Source: Streptomyces laurentii (GTDB lineage: Bacteria > Actinomycetota > Actinomycetes > Streptomycetales > Streptomycetaceae). From it: a DNA stretch of 64,000 nt. The notes below the pieces were generated by a model, which had not been told where the DNA came from, searched no databases, and saw only the letters and a program-made list of their open reading frames with translations. This document shows positions 42,573 through 52,580 of the stretch, in pieces. The translations under genes and the position numbers were made by a program. The stretch is from NCBI GenBank assembly GCA_002355495.1, contig AP017424.1:4839501-4903500 (forward strand). The letters are read 5' to 3'. The first letter of the stretch is position 1, and each line of letters opens with the position of its first letter.

Positions 42573-42700
42573 CCTCCGGCGTGGCGCGCGGGCCCGGAAT
42601 CCGGGCAGCCCGTTTAGTGACAAAGTGTCGGAATCCGCAGGGGCCCCGCGCCCGTACCATGAAGGCCCAACAGGCCATCCATGCCGAGGAGTTGATCCGA

Positions 42701-43639
42701 ATGGGCGACGGCGACGTGGTACGGATCGGATCGAGGGCCAGCAAGCTGGCGCGGGCCCAGGTCGCGGAGTGGCTCGCGCCGATCGCCGCGCGGTTCCCCG
42801 AGGTGACGTTCAAGCGGCAGGTCATCCTCGAAGGCGGGGACAAGGACCGGGTCACCCCGACGCTGGCCGAGGTCGCCCGGACGGCCGGCGGCTCCGCCTT
42901 CTCCACCAACCAGGAGGCGGCCCTGGTCGCGGGCGAGGTCGACGTGATCGTCCACTCGCTCAAGGACCTCCCCACCTCCGTGTGCGAGGGCACGCTCCTG
43001 CTGACGACCCCCGGCCCGCGCGAGGACGTACGGGACGTGCTGTGCGGCGCGACGCTCGCCGGCCTCCCGCAGGGCGCGCGCGTCGGCACGGGCGCCCCGC
43101 GCCGGGTGGCCCAGCTCCTCGCGCTGCGGCCCGACCTGCGGGTGGTGCCGATCCGCGGCAACGTCCCCGGACGGCTGGCCCGGACCACCAAGGGCGAGCT
43201 GGACGCGGTGCTGCTGGCGGCGGCGGGCCTGAACCGGCTCGGCCTGCTGCCGGAGAAGCACGAGGTGCTCGACCCCGCCGTCTTCCTGCCGTCCCCCGGC
43301 CAGGGCGCGCTGGGGATCCAGGTCCGCGCCGGGTCCCCGGCCGCCGACCTCCTGGCCGCGACCGGCGACCCCGAGACCGACGCGTGCGTGCGCGCCGAAC
43401 GTGCCCTGCTCGCCGAACTCCACGGCGGCTGCTCGGTGCCCGTCGGCGCCTGGGGCCGGATCGGCCCCGGCGGTCTGCTCCACCTGTCCGCGACGGTGAC
43501 CTCCCTGGACGGCGCCCAGCAGGTCACGGCGGCCGGCGAGGGCCCGGCCGACGACCCGGCGAAGGTGGGCGCCATGGTCGCGGCCGAGCTCCTCGCCCAC
43601 GGCGCGTCCGGCATCCTCCGCTCGATCCGGCACTCCTGA
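42701..43639 (+). CDS. hemC: Hydroxymethylbilane synthase (porphobilinogen deaminase)
   Basis: 312 aa. Tetrapyrrole synthesis: condenses four porphobilinogens. Blocks: RIGSRASKLARAQVAEWL, DVIVHSLKDLPTS (catalytic Asp), GTGAPRRVAQLLALRP, RGNVPGRLARTTKGELDAVLLA, SPGQGALGIQVRAG and the dipyrromethane-cofactor Cys in LLAELHGGCSVPVGAWG. The usual NV(D/G)TRL is NVPGRL. ATG 42701 was chosen: GAGGAG precedes it and the family begins at this point; ATG 42659 is an alternative. It is isolated from other hem genes, so possibly a second copy. Confidence 0.92.
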   Translation: MGDGDVVRIGSRASKLARAQVAEWLAPIAARFPEVTFKRQVILEGGDKDRVTPTLAEVARTAGGSAFSTNQEAALVAGEVDVIVHSLKDLPTSVCEGTLLLTTPGPREDVRDVLCGATLAGLPQGARVGTGAPRRVAQLLALRPDLRVVPIRGNVPGRLARTTKGELDAVLLAAAGLNRLGLLPEKHEVLDPAVFLPSPGQGALGIQVRAGSPAADLLAATGDPETDACVRAERALLAELHGGCSVPVGAWGRIGPGGLLHLSATVTSLDGAQQVTAAGEGPADDPAKVGAMVAAELLAHGASGILRSIRHS

Positions 43640-43711
43640 TTTCCAGGCGTTCCGTCCCGAGACGATGCCGGGCCTTCTTGCGTCGTGCCCCCTTCCAGCC
43701 CGAGGCTGTCC

Positions 43712-43993
43712 GTGTCCATCACCGCGAGCGAAGCCCGCAAGGCCCTCTTCCCGCTGATCAAGAAGGTCAACGACGATCACGAGGCCATCGAGATCGTCTC
43801 CAAGCACGGCAACGCCGTGCTTGTCTCGGCCGAGGACTACGCGGCACTGCGTGAAGGCTCGTACCTGCTGCGCTCGCCCGCCAACGCGCGGCGGCTGCTC
43901 AAGGCCTACGAGAACGCTCTGGGGCACGTCAACGTGTCCGAGCGCACGCTGATCGATCCGGACGCGGTGGACCCTGCCGCGGGTGCCGCGTGA
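43712..43993 (+). CDS. yefM: YefM-type antitoxin
   Basis: 93 aa. The Phd/YefM fold: SITASEARKALFPLIKKVNDDHEAIEIV with HGNAVLVSAEDYAALRE, then a flexible C-terminus that binds the toxin (SPANARRLLKAYENAL). GTG 43712 is preferred over GTG 43685 on the family start. It overlaps the toxin gene by 4 nt. Confidence 0.93.
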   Translation: MSITASEARKALFPLIKKVNDDHEAIEIVSKHGNAVLVSAEDYAALREGSYLLRSPANARRLLKAYENALGHVNVSERTLIDPDAVDPAAGAA

Positions 43994-44244
43994 GGCTTGT
44001 CTTCGAGGATCAGGGCTGGGAGGACTACACCTCCTGGCTCAAGAACGACCGCAAGACACTCGCTCGGATCAACAAGCTCACCGAGGACGTCAAGCGCGAC
44101 CCGTTCACAGGGATCGGCAAGCCTGAGCCTCTCAAGTACCACTTGCCCGGGGCGTGGTCGAGGCGGATCGACGATGAGCATCGCCTCGTCTACCTGGTCA
44201 CGGGCCAGGAGATCGTGATCCTCGCCGCCCGCTACCGCTACTGA
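43990..44244 (+). CDS. yoeB: YoeB-type toxin (mRNA interferase), altered active-site His
   Basis: 84 aa, colinear with E. coli YoeB. DDYxxW as WEDYTSWLKNDRKTLARIN, the catalytic Glu46 in KPEPLKY, Arg65 in EHRLVY, and the C-terminus RYRY where E. coli has RYHY. So His83 is replaced by Arg, while Tyr84 is kept. YoeB cleaves mRNA in the ribosomal A site; YefM neutralises it. GTG 43990 overlaps the antitoxin stop (GTGA). Confidence 0.92.
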   Translation: MRLVFEDQGWEDYTSWLKNDRKTLARINKLTEDVKRDPFTGIGKPEPLKYHLPGAWSRRIDDEHRLVYLVTGQEIVILAARYRY

Positions 44245-44565
44245 TCGCCGAGTCGGCTCCGCCGGGACGGGATCACGTCCGCAGGGCCGCGCGACGCGGC
44301 CGGGTGAGGCGGCCGGGTGAGGCGGCCGGGCGAGGCGGGAAAGGAAGACGACCGGGGCCGCCACCCCCCACAGGAGAGGCCCCGGTCGTCGACCGCGGAG
44401 CCGCAGGGCGGCTCCGTATTCCTTACAGCGCCGCCGGTGCGTTTTCTGTCACACCCCGCCCCGACCCGGTCGGGCGGAGGGAAAGTTGCGCGTTGTACAA
44501 AGATCCGTACCGCGTGGACGCGGTGCCCGGGAAAGACGTAGCGTGCTGCTGCGCCCGGGGGCGGC
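44245..44565. other. Intergenic region between yoeB and the ECF sigma gene
   Basis: It holds a GCGGCCGGGTGAG direct repeat (near 44296-44335), the terminator at 44347-44390 and, further right, an AT-richer stretch (GGAAAGTTGCGCGTTGTACAAA near 44480) that is probably the sigma-gene promoter. Confidence 0.55.
44347..44390 (+). terminator. Terminator after yefM-yoeB
   Basis: GACGACCGGGGCC (44347-44359) pairs perfectly with GGCCCCGGTCGTC (44378-44390). Confidence 0.85.
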
Positions 44566-45285
44566 GTGGCGGTGACCACCAGCCGCGATGAGCGCGACGA
44601 TGGACAGGTGTGGGGAGTGCTGGGGGACGAGGCGGAGCTGACGGCCGCAGTGCTCGCCGCGCAGAACGGCGACGAGCAAGCCTTCCGCGCCGTGTACCGC
44701 GCGGTCCATCCCCGGCTCCTCGGGTACGTGCGCACGCTCGTCGGCGAGGCCGACGCCGAGGACGTCACCTCCGAGAGCTGGCTGCAGATCGCCCGCGACC
44801 TCGACCGTTTCGCCGGCGACGCCGACCGGTTCCGCGGCTGGGCCGCCCGGATCGCCCGCAACCGGGCCCTGGACCACATCCGGATGCGCGGCCGGCGCCC
44901 CGCCATCGGCGGCGACGAGACCGAACTCACCGACACGCCCGCCGAGTCCGACACCGCGGACGAGGCACTGGAGGCCCTGGCCACCGGCCGCACCATGCAT
45001 CTCATCGCCCAACTGCCCCAGGACCAGGCCGAGGCCGTGGTGCTGCGCGTCGTCGTCGGCCTGGACGCCAAGAGCGCCGCCGACACCCTCGGCAAACGCC
45101 CCGGCGCCGTCCGCACCGCCGCCCACCGCGGCCTGAAGAAACTCACCGAACTCCTCGGCGCGTCCGGCCCCGACGGCGACGCCGGCCCGCTCGACGGGGT
45201 GCCCGCGCAGCGCGCCGTGCGGGCCGGAGCTCCGACCCCCGGACGTGTGACGCAAACGCGCGCGCGGACGCAGAAGGACATGTGA
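44566..45285 (+). CDS. ECF-family RNA polymerase sigma factor
   Basis: 239 aa. Region 2: FRAVYRAVHPRLLGYVRTLV, EDVTSESWLQIARDLDRF and FRGWAARIARNRALDHIRMR. Region 4: LPQDQAEAVVLRVVVGLDAKSAADTLGKRPGAVRTAAHRGLKKL (given by its ends). No sigma 3. GTG 44566. The C-terminal 35 residues are low-complexity. It overlaps the next gene by one base (TGATG), a layout typical of a sigma factor and its anti-sigma. Confidence 0.92.
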   Translation: MAVTTSRDERDDGQVWGVLGDEAELTAAVLAAQNGDEQAFRAVYRAVHPRLLGYVRTLVGEADAEDVTSESWLQIARDLDRFAGDADRFRGWAARIARNRALDHIRMRGRRPAIGGDETELTDTPAESDTADEALEALATGRTMHLIAQLPQDQAEAVVLRVVVGLDAKSAADTLGKRPGAVRTAAHRGLKKLTELLGASGPDGDAGPLDGVPAQRAVRAGAPTPGRVTQTRARTQKDM

Positions 45286-46541
45286 TGGCCGACGAGCGGT
45301 ATGCATGGCTCGACCAGGAGGCCGCGGAGCGGCTGCTGCGCGGTGAGCCCGTCGACCCGGTCGACCGTCTCGACGACACCGCCCGCGACGAGGCCCGGCT
45401 GCTCGCGCGCGCCCTCGAATCGGCCCGTACGCCCCTCCCGCCCCTGACCGCCGTCGGCCCCGACGGCGAACTCCCCGGCGAGGCCGCCGCCCTGGCCGCC
45501 TTCCGCGCGTCCGCCGCCGGCCGGGCCGCCGGAACCGCCCGCGTCCCGGCCGCGTCCGCCGGGGCGGGCACGCAGGCCGACCTCGGCGCCGTCCGGCTCG
45601 CGCCCGTCGCCGGGAGCCGTCGCTGGGGACGGTCGCTGCGGTACGGGCTCGCCGCCGCGTTCGCCGCCGTCACGGTCGGCGGGGTCGCCGTCGCCGCCGG
45701 TACGGGCGTGCTGCCGCTGACCTCGCACCCGGCGGCCCGCGAGGTCACCGCCGTCGACACCCCCGGCCCGGGCAATTCCACGACGGCCGGCGGCATCGGC
45801 TCCGAACTGCCCGCGCTCCCCTCCGGCGGCCCCGGGCGGCCGTCCGGCACGCCCGGCGGCACCTCCGCCCCGGGCATCACCCCGGGTGCGTCCGACGGCG
45901 CTTCGGCCGGTGCCACCACCGGGCCCGGCAGGGGCACCGGGCCGGACCAGGACGAGGACGGGGAGGGCGCGGCCGGCCGTGCCCGGTCGTTCCGGGCCTG
46001 CCAGGACTACCGCGCGGGCACGCTCGCGCCGGCCGGCCGGCAGCGGCTCGCGAACCTGCTCCGGAACGGCGAGACCGTCAAGCGCTACTGCGACCGGCTG
46101 CTGTCCGGCGGCCGCGACCGCCCGTCGACGACGCCCTCCGCGGGACGTACGCCGTCCGGCGGCCGTACGTCCTCCGGGAACAACGGCGGCTCCGGCAACG
46201 GCAACGGGAACGACAACGACAACGGCACCGGGTCCGGGTCCGGTTCGGGCTCCGGCAACAACTCCGGGAACGGCGGCGGCTCCGGCTCCGGTTCGGGCGC
46301 CGACGGGGGCGACTCCGAGGGCGACGGGAACCAGGGCCGCGGCGACAAGAACCACGGCCGGTCCGCCGGGAACGGCCGGCCCGGTCAGTCCGGTCAGTCG
46401 GGCCAATCCAGCCAGAGCGACAAGGGCGGCAAGACCGACAAGGCTGACAAGGCCGGCAAGGGCAAGCAGGGAGCCCAGGGCGCCCCGGCGAACCAGGGCC
46501 GTCAGAACGCGTCGCGCGGCTCCGGCCACCCCCGCGCGTAG
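45285..46541 (+). CDS. Single-pass membrane protein, probable anti-sigma partner with Gly/Ser/Asn-rich exterior
   Basis: 418 aa. Cytoplasmic N-terminus of about 115 residues (LDQEAAERLLRGEPVDPVDRL) without the zinc anti-sigma HxxxCxxC motif, one transmembrane helix at 117-141, then about 275 extracytoplasmic residues. Only a short segment there (SFRACQDYRAGTLAPAGRQRL to VKRYCDRLL, with two Cys) looks structured; the rest is Gly/Ser/Asn/Asp repeats and a Lys/Gln-rich tail. Position behind an ECF sigma gene suggests an anti-sigma factor; the lack of the zinc motif keeps it tentative. Confidence 0.7.
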   Translation: MADERYAWLDQEAAERLLRGEPVDPVDRLDDTARDEARLLARALESARTPLPPLTAVGPDGELPGEAAALAAFRASAAGRAAGTARVPAASAGAGTQADLGAVRLAPVAGSRRWGRSLRYGLAAAFAAVTVGGVAVAAGTGVLPLTSHPAAREVTAVDTPGPGNSTTAGGIGSELPALPSGGPGRPSGTPGGTSAPGITPGASDGASAGATTGPGRGTGPDQDEDGEGAAGRARSFRACQDYRAGTLAPAGRQRLANLLRNGETVKRYCDRLLSGGRDRPSTTPSAGRTPSGGRTSSGNNGGSGNGNGNDNDNGTGSGSGSGSGNNSGNGGGSGSGSGADGGDSEGDGNQGRGDKNHGRSAGNGRPGQSGQSGQSSQSDKGGKTDKADKAGKGKQGAQGAPANQGRQNASRGSGHPRA

Positions 46542-46748
46542 TGCGCCCGTAACCCGCCCGCCGAATGGCATATGCCGAGTGGTGTGACACTTTCCGGCCC
46601 CGTGGCGCAGTAGAGAGTGAGCCGACTGGTCATCGGCGAGCGCACAGAGCCGGGGTTCCCCCCGTACCTTCCGGCTCGGCGCACCTGGCGCGGGCGGGAC
46701 ACGTTCCCCCGGTCCCGCCCGCGCCCCTTCTCCTTCAGGTCCCTCGCG

Positions 46749-47699
46749 TCACCAGTGGACGACGACCTTGTCGCCGACCTTCACCTGGTCGAAGACGGAG
46801 GCGAGCTTCGACCGGTCGCGGACGTTGACGCAGCCGTGCGACGCCCCGTTGTAGCCGCGGGCCGCGAAGTCCGCCGAGTAGTGCACCGCCTGGCCGCCGC
46901 TGAAGAACATCGAGTACGGCATCGGCGAGTGGTAGATCGTCGACGTCCAGTCCCGGGCCTTCCACTCCACCTTGAAGATGCCCTCGCGGGTCGGGGTGTT
47001 CTCCGAACCGAAGCGCACGTCCATCGCCGACACGACCTTGCCGTCGATCATCCACGCGAGCGTCCGGCTCTCCTTGCTGATGCACAGCACCCGCCCGGTC
47101 ATACAGCGCGGATCGGGCTTGTCGAGGACGTTGGTGGTCGGCGGGCGCAGCTCGGCGGCGGTCGGCCGGTGCGTCGCCGCGACCAGCTTGTCCCAGGTCT
47201 TCTGGTCGACCGAGCCGGTCACGGACAGCCCGTGCCCGCGCTGGTACGAGCGGACCGCGGCCGTGGTGATCGACCCGTAGAAGCCGGTGGGCGCCCGGTC
47301 GAAGACGCCGGCCTGCCGCAGCCGCGCCTGGAGTTCGCGGACCCGCGCGTTCTCGGCGCCCTCGGCCATGAGGATCTTCACCGTGGGGGTGGGCCGGGGC
47401 GTGGGGGTGGCCGTGGGTGCCGGCGGCTTGCCGTCCGCCGTCGGCTTCGCGGACGGCGTGGCGGGCCCGGACGGCCGGGGAGGCTTGGCCGGCTTGTCCG
47501 ACGGCGTGCCGGTGGACGGCGTCGACGGGGGCGTCGACGGGGCGGGTGCCGTGACCCGGTCGGCCGGGGTCGGCGCCGTACCCGTACCCGTACCCGATCC
47601 GGCGCCCGGACCGTCGGCCGTGGGCGTGCAGCCCACCGCCAGGACGGCGGCCGCGGCGGCCAGGACCGCCGCGCGTATGACGGACGACGAACGCTTCAT
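46749..47699 (-). CDS. L,D-transpeptidase lipoprotein with peptidoglycan-binding domain
   Basis: 316 aa. Signal sequence with lipobox AVGC, a Thr/Pro linker to residue 105, PG_binding_1 (RVRELQARLRQAGVFDRAPTG to SYQRGHGLSVTGSVD, in part) and a YkuD catalytic domain with HYSADFAARGYNGASHGCVN (catalytic Cys in SHGCVNVR). It forms 3-3 crosslinks in peptidoglycan outside the membrane. ATG 47699. Monocistronic. Confidence 0.93.
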   Translation of the reverse strand: MKRSSSVIRAAVLAAAAAVLAVGCTPTADGPGAGSGTGTGTAPTPADRVTAPAPSTPPSTPSTGTPSDKPAKPPRPSGPATPSAKPTADGKPPAPTATPTPRPTPTVKILMAEGAENARVRELQARLRQAGVFDRAPTGFYGSITTAAVRSYQRGHGLSVTGSVDQKTWDKLVAATHRPTAAELRPPTTNVLDKPDPRCMTGRVLCISKESRTLAWMIDGKVVSAMDVRFGSENTPTREGIFKVEWKARDWTSTIYHSPMPYSMFFSGGQAVHYSADFAARGYNGASHGCVNVRDRSKLASVFDQVKVGDKVVVHW

Positions 47700-47937
47700 C
47701 GATGCCCCCCCGGGGAAAACCGCGTGTACCTACGTGTGTACCCCAGGGATGCGTCCCCGCCGCGCGGCGGTTGCGCACGTGACCGAATCGAGACGGGCAT
47801 GCTGTGAGGAAGGTCCCAGCGGGCTGCTCTCCTCCGTGCCGCACGCCCGGCACTACAGTCCGCAGCGAGGGGTCGGTACCCACGAGTAGCGGTTGAGTAG
47901 CCGCTGAGCAGCAGCGGTTGATCGGGAGGCACATCAC

Positions 47938-49518
<1,581 letters not shown>

Positions 49519-49626
49519 CGCCTTCCCGGCGTCGTCGGGCAGCCCCGTTCCAGGGGTCTCCGGAGCCGGGTTCCGGCCGGATTCCGGAGGCCCTCGGAGG
49601 GGCTGATTCCGGCTGGTGAAACCCGA

Positions 49627-49662
49627 GAGCGGAGCGTCGTACTGGTGTGCGACACTCCGCTC
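49627..49662. promoter_or_regulatory. Inverted repeat at the lysE start
   Basis: GAGCGGAG/CTCCGCTC outer arms and GTCG/CGAC inner arms end 1 nt before the ATG at 49664. No Shine-Dalgarno is seen; likely an operator or translation-control stem. Confidence 0.5.
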
Positions 49663-49663
49663 C

Positions 49664-50344
49664 ATGCTGGGTGTCACCGATCTGCCGACCTATCTCGCGG
49701 GCCTCGCCGTCATCATTCTCCTGCCGGGCCCGAACTCGCTCTACGTGCTGTCCGTCGCCGCCCGAAAAGGCACCCGGACCGGCTACAAGGCCGCCGCCGG
49801 CGTCTTCACCGGCGACACGGTCCTGATGACCCTCGCCGCCCTCGGCGCGGCCTCGCTGCTCCAGACCACGCCCCTGCTCTTCCTCGTCGTGAAGTACGCG
49901 GGCGCGGGCTATCTGACGTGGATGGCGTACGGGATGCTGCGCTCCGCCCTCGCCATGTGGCGCTCGCGCGGTCAGGAGCTCGTGCCGGACGAGCCCGGCG
50001 CGGCCCAGGCCGTCCAGGCGGCGCAGGCGACCGAGGCCGCGGAGCGTCCGTACCGCCGGGCCCTGGTCATCAGCCTCTTCAACCCGAAGGCGATCCTCTT
50101 CCTGATCTCCTTCTTCGTGCAGTTCGTGGACTCCTCCTACGCCTATCCGGCGCTGTCCTTCCTGCTCCTGGGCAGCCTGCTGCAGCTCGGCAGCTTCCTC
50201 TACCTCACCACCCTCATCTTCAGCGGCACGCGGCTCGCCGCCGCCTTCCGCCGCCGCAAGCGGCTGTCCGCCGGGGCGACCTCGGCCGCCGGCGCGCTCT
50301 TCCTCGGCTTCGCCGTGAAGCTCTCGCTGAGCAGCGCGGCCTGA
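49664..50344 (+). CDS. LysE/RhtB family amino-acid exporter
   Basis: 226 aa, six hydrophobic segments. The hallmark AVIILLPGPNSLYVLSVAAR (residues 12-31), GYKAAAGVFTGD, and SLFNPKAILFLISFFVQFV (NPK motif) are present. It exports amino acids, probably leucine-type by similarity to LeuE. ATG 49664 fits; a longer frame reaching 49616 lacks RBS. Confidence 0.92.
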   Translation: MLGVTDLPTYLAGLAVIILLPGPNSLYVLSVAARKGTRTGYKAAAGVFTGDTVLMTLAALGAASLLQTTPLLFLVVKYAGAGYLTWMAYGMLRSALAMWRSRGQELVPDEPGAAQAVQAAQATEAAERPYRRALVISLFNPKAILFLISFFVQFVDSSYAYPALSFLLLGSLLQLGSFLYLTTLIFSGTRLAAAFRRRKRLSAGATSAAGALFLGFAVKLSLSSAA

Positions 50345-50365
50345 GGCCTTTCTTCCGGCCTGTTT

Positions 50366-50390
50366 GACCCTGACACCGTGTGAGGCGGTC
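50366..50390. promoter_or_regulatory. MerR operator/promoter candidate
   Basis: GACC and GGTC outer arms enclose the imperfect dyad TGACACCGTGTGA; the TTGACC at 50364-50369 would be the -35 with a 19-nt spacer, typical of MerR promoters, but the -10 (TCCCGT) is poor. Confidence 0.45.
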
Positions 50391-50404
50391 CCGTAGGAGG
50401 CGTC

Positions 50405-51226
50405 ATGTTCACCATCGGAGACTTCGCCCGGTACGGGCGGGTGTCGGTCCGCATGCTGCGTCACTACGACGCCATCGGACTGCTGCGCCCGGCCCGTGTC
50501 GACCCGTACAGCGGCTACCGCCACTACACGGCGGACCAGCTCGCCCGGCTCAACCGCGTCATCGCGCTCAAGGATCTCGGCTTCACCCTGGAACAGGTGG
50601 GGGCCATCCTCGACGACGAGATCGGCGCGGACGAGCTGCGCGGGATGCTGCGGCTGCGCCAGGCCGAACTGGAATCGGCCCTGGACGCGGCGCGGGCGCG
50701 GCTCGCCCAGGTCGGCGCGCGGCTCCGAGCCATCGAAAGCGAGGGACACATGTCCACGCAGGACGTCGTCGTCAAGCGGATCCCGGCCGTCCGGATCGCC
50801 GAGCTGAGCGGCACCGCCGCGAGCTTCGGCCCGAAGGACATCACGCCGGTCATCGGCCCGCTGTACGAGGAGCTGTGCGCCCGCCTGGAGCGCGCGGGCG
50901 TCACCGGGTTCGGCCCGGGCATCGCGTACTACGAGGACGCGGGCCAGGGTGACGGCTCGATCGTCGTGCACGCCGGGACGAGCGTCCCGGAGGGCACGGC
51001 CGCGGAGGGCGTGCGGGTGCACGTCCTGCCGGGCGTCGAGGAGGCCGCCACCATCGTCCACCGGGGCTCCATGGACGCCATCCTGCCGACCGAGCAGGCC
51101 CTGGCCGCCTGGATCGGCACCAACGGCTACCAGTCGGCCGGATACGCCCGCGAGCTCTACCTGGAGTGCCCCGAGGACCCGGCCGGCTGGGTCACCGAGA
51201 TCCAGGAGCCGGTCACCCGCGCCTGA
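50405..51226 (+). CDS. MerR family regulator with GyrI-like effector domain
   Basis: 273 aa. MerR HTH: FTIGDFARYGRVSVRMLRHYDAIGLLRPARVDPYSGYRHY (given by its ends FTIGDFA and SGYRHY), the dimerisation coiled coil to about residue 115, then a GyrI-like/BmrR effector-binding domain (VVKRIPAVRIAELSG to YLECPEDPAGWVTEIQEPV). It is of the multidrug-sensing BmrR type. ATG 50405 after TAGGAGG. It overlaps the convergent glycosyltransferase by 14 nt. Confidence 0.93.
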   Translation: MFTIGDFARYGRVSVRMLRHYDAIGLLRPARVDPYSGYRHYTADQLARLNRVIALKDLGFTLEQVGAILDDEIGADELRGMLRLRQAELESALDAARARLAQVGARLRAIESEGHMSTQDVVVKRIPAVRIAELSGTAASFGPKDITPVIGPLYEELCARLERAGVTGFGPGIAYYEDAGQGDGSIVVHAGTSVPEGTAAEGVRVHVLPGVEEAATIVHRGSMDAILPTEQALAAWIGTNGYQSAGYARELYLECPEDPAGWVTEIQEPVTRA

Positions 51227-52580
51227 CCGACGAGGCCGCCCGCAGCGCCCGCCGCCGCAGCTTCAGGGCGCGGCGGGCCAGCCGGCGCAGCCCCGGGTGG
51301 CGGGGGACGGGCAGCCCGCCGGGCAGGCCCAGCGAGGTCAGCCGGCGCAGCGTGACGTGGTGCCGGGCGGCGGCCGCGTGCGGGCCGGACAGATGCCGTA
51401 CGGCCGCGTCCCGCAGGTCGGGCCGCAGCCGCGGCTGCATCACGAACCCGACCGTCGCCACCAGGTCCGCCAGCGCGTCCCCCGCCAGGGGGGCCGCTCC
51501 GGCGGGCTCCTCCAGGTCCGGGACGAGCGCGTCCGCGAGGACGAGCGGGATCCGGTTGCTGTTCTGGTACGGCGTGAGCCGGGCGAGCAGCGGCCGGGTG
51601 CCGACCCGGGCCGTGGCGAGCCCGTAGAAGGCGCTCGCCGTGAACAGCGCCGTCGAGAAGCAGCCCACCACGAGCGCGGGCCGCAGCTCCCGGTACAGCA
51701 CCTCGGCGAGCACCGGCCGGTCCAGGACGGTCAGTTCGGCGCCCAGTGCCGCCGCCTCCCGGACGAGGGCCGCCGACCAGGCGTCGGGGGCGCTCGGGTG
51801 CGGCTTGAAGACGAGCCGGCGGTGGCCGCGGGCGACCGCGCCCCGCACCATCCGCAGATGCAGTTCGCCCTCCTCCTCGGGGGTGAGGAGGGAGAGCGCG
51901 GCCAGGTACTGGCCGAGCAGCAGCACCGGCCCGGCCTCCGCTTCCGCCTCCGCTTCGGCTGCCGATTCCGGGGCCGGTCCGGCCAGCTCCTCCACGACCT
52001 TCGTGAACGCCTCGGCCGGTACGGCCTCGGCGACCGCCCCGAACTCCGCGAGCAGCAGCGGCGTGAGCCCCGGCACCAGGTCGAGGTGCAGCAGCCGCCG
52101 CACCCGCTCGCCGACCAGCGGGTCGATCCGGTTGCGGGTGGGCCCGTAGCTCATCAGCCCGTCCGCGTACACGTCGATGGACGCCTCCGGCAGCAGCCGC
52201 GCGATCGTCAGCGCGGGCGCGACCTGGAGGGACTCCACGACGAGTTCGAGCTTCCTGCCCGGGCCGCCGTCCAGCTTCCACAGCTGCCGCAGATACCGCT
52301 GGAGCATCGGCAGGTCGTCCGCGCGGGGCGTCCAGCCGCCCGGGTGCAGCGGCTCGATCGCCTCGTTCCAGTCCAGGACCTCGTCGAAGCGGTCGCGCAG
52401 CCGCTCGAAGCCGGGCATCCGGTGCACCGGGGTGGTGGTCTCCGGCACGGCCGCGTTGGTGGAGACGAGGAGCAGCCGCCGCCCGGCCGGCGCGAAGCGG
52501 CCGCTGTCGAGGGCGGCGGCCAGCGTCGCGGCGCCGTACAGCGTGGACGCGTAGAAGATCTGGGTGGTGCTGCTGCTCAT
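51213..52580 (-). CDS. Polysialyltransferase-like (GT52 family) glycosyltransferase
   Basis: 455 aa. GT-B-like: QIFYASTLYGAATLAAAL at the N-terminus, ASIDVYADGLMSYGPTRNRI, RRLVFKPHPSAPDAWS (KPHP, substrate/CMP-binding), and VVGCFSTALFTASAFYGLAT. This fits the alpha-2,8-polysialyltransferase-type family that uses CMP-activated nonulosonic acids. ATG 52580 overlaps the GT2 gene by 4 nt. A probable wall-polymer role in the neuB cluster. Confidence 0.8.
   Translation of the reverse strand: MSSSTTQIFYASTLYGAATLAAALDSGRFAPAGRRLLLVSTNAAVPETTTPVHRMPGFERLRDRFDEVLDWNEAIEPLHPGGWTPRADDLPMLQRYLRQLWKLDGGPGRKLELVVESLQVAPALTIARLLPEASIDVYADGLMSYGPTRNRIDPLVGERVRRLLHLDLVPGLTPLLLAEFGAVAEAVPAEAFTKVVEELAGPAPESAAEAEAEAEAGPVLLLGQYLAALSLLTPEEEGELHLRMVRGAVARGHRRLVFKPHPSAPDAWSAALVREAAALGAELTVLDRPVLAEVLYRELRPALVVGCFSTALFTASAFYGLATARVGTRPLLARLTPYQNSNRIPLVLADALVPDLEEPAGAAPLAGDALADLVATVGFVMQPRLRPDLRDAAVRHLSGPHAAAARHHVTLRRLTSLGLPGGLPVPRHPGLRRLARRALKLRRRALRAASSVRRG

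Noticed and set aside
18674..46576. GGCATATGCC palindromes at 18674-18681 (partial), 18749-18758 and 46567-46576, and GCATATGCC near 21040, considered as a regulon operator.
   Set aside because: The sites are in a terminator loop, within coding sequence and between convergent genes; only one is near a promoter. Likely chance.
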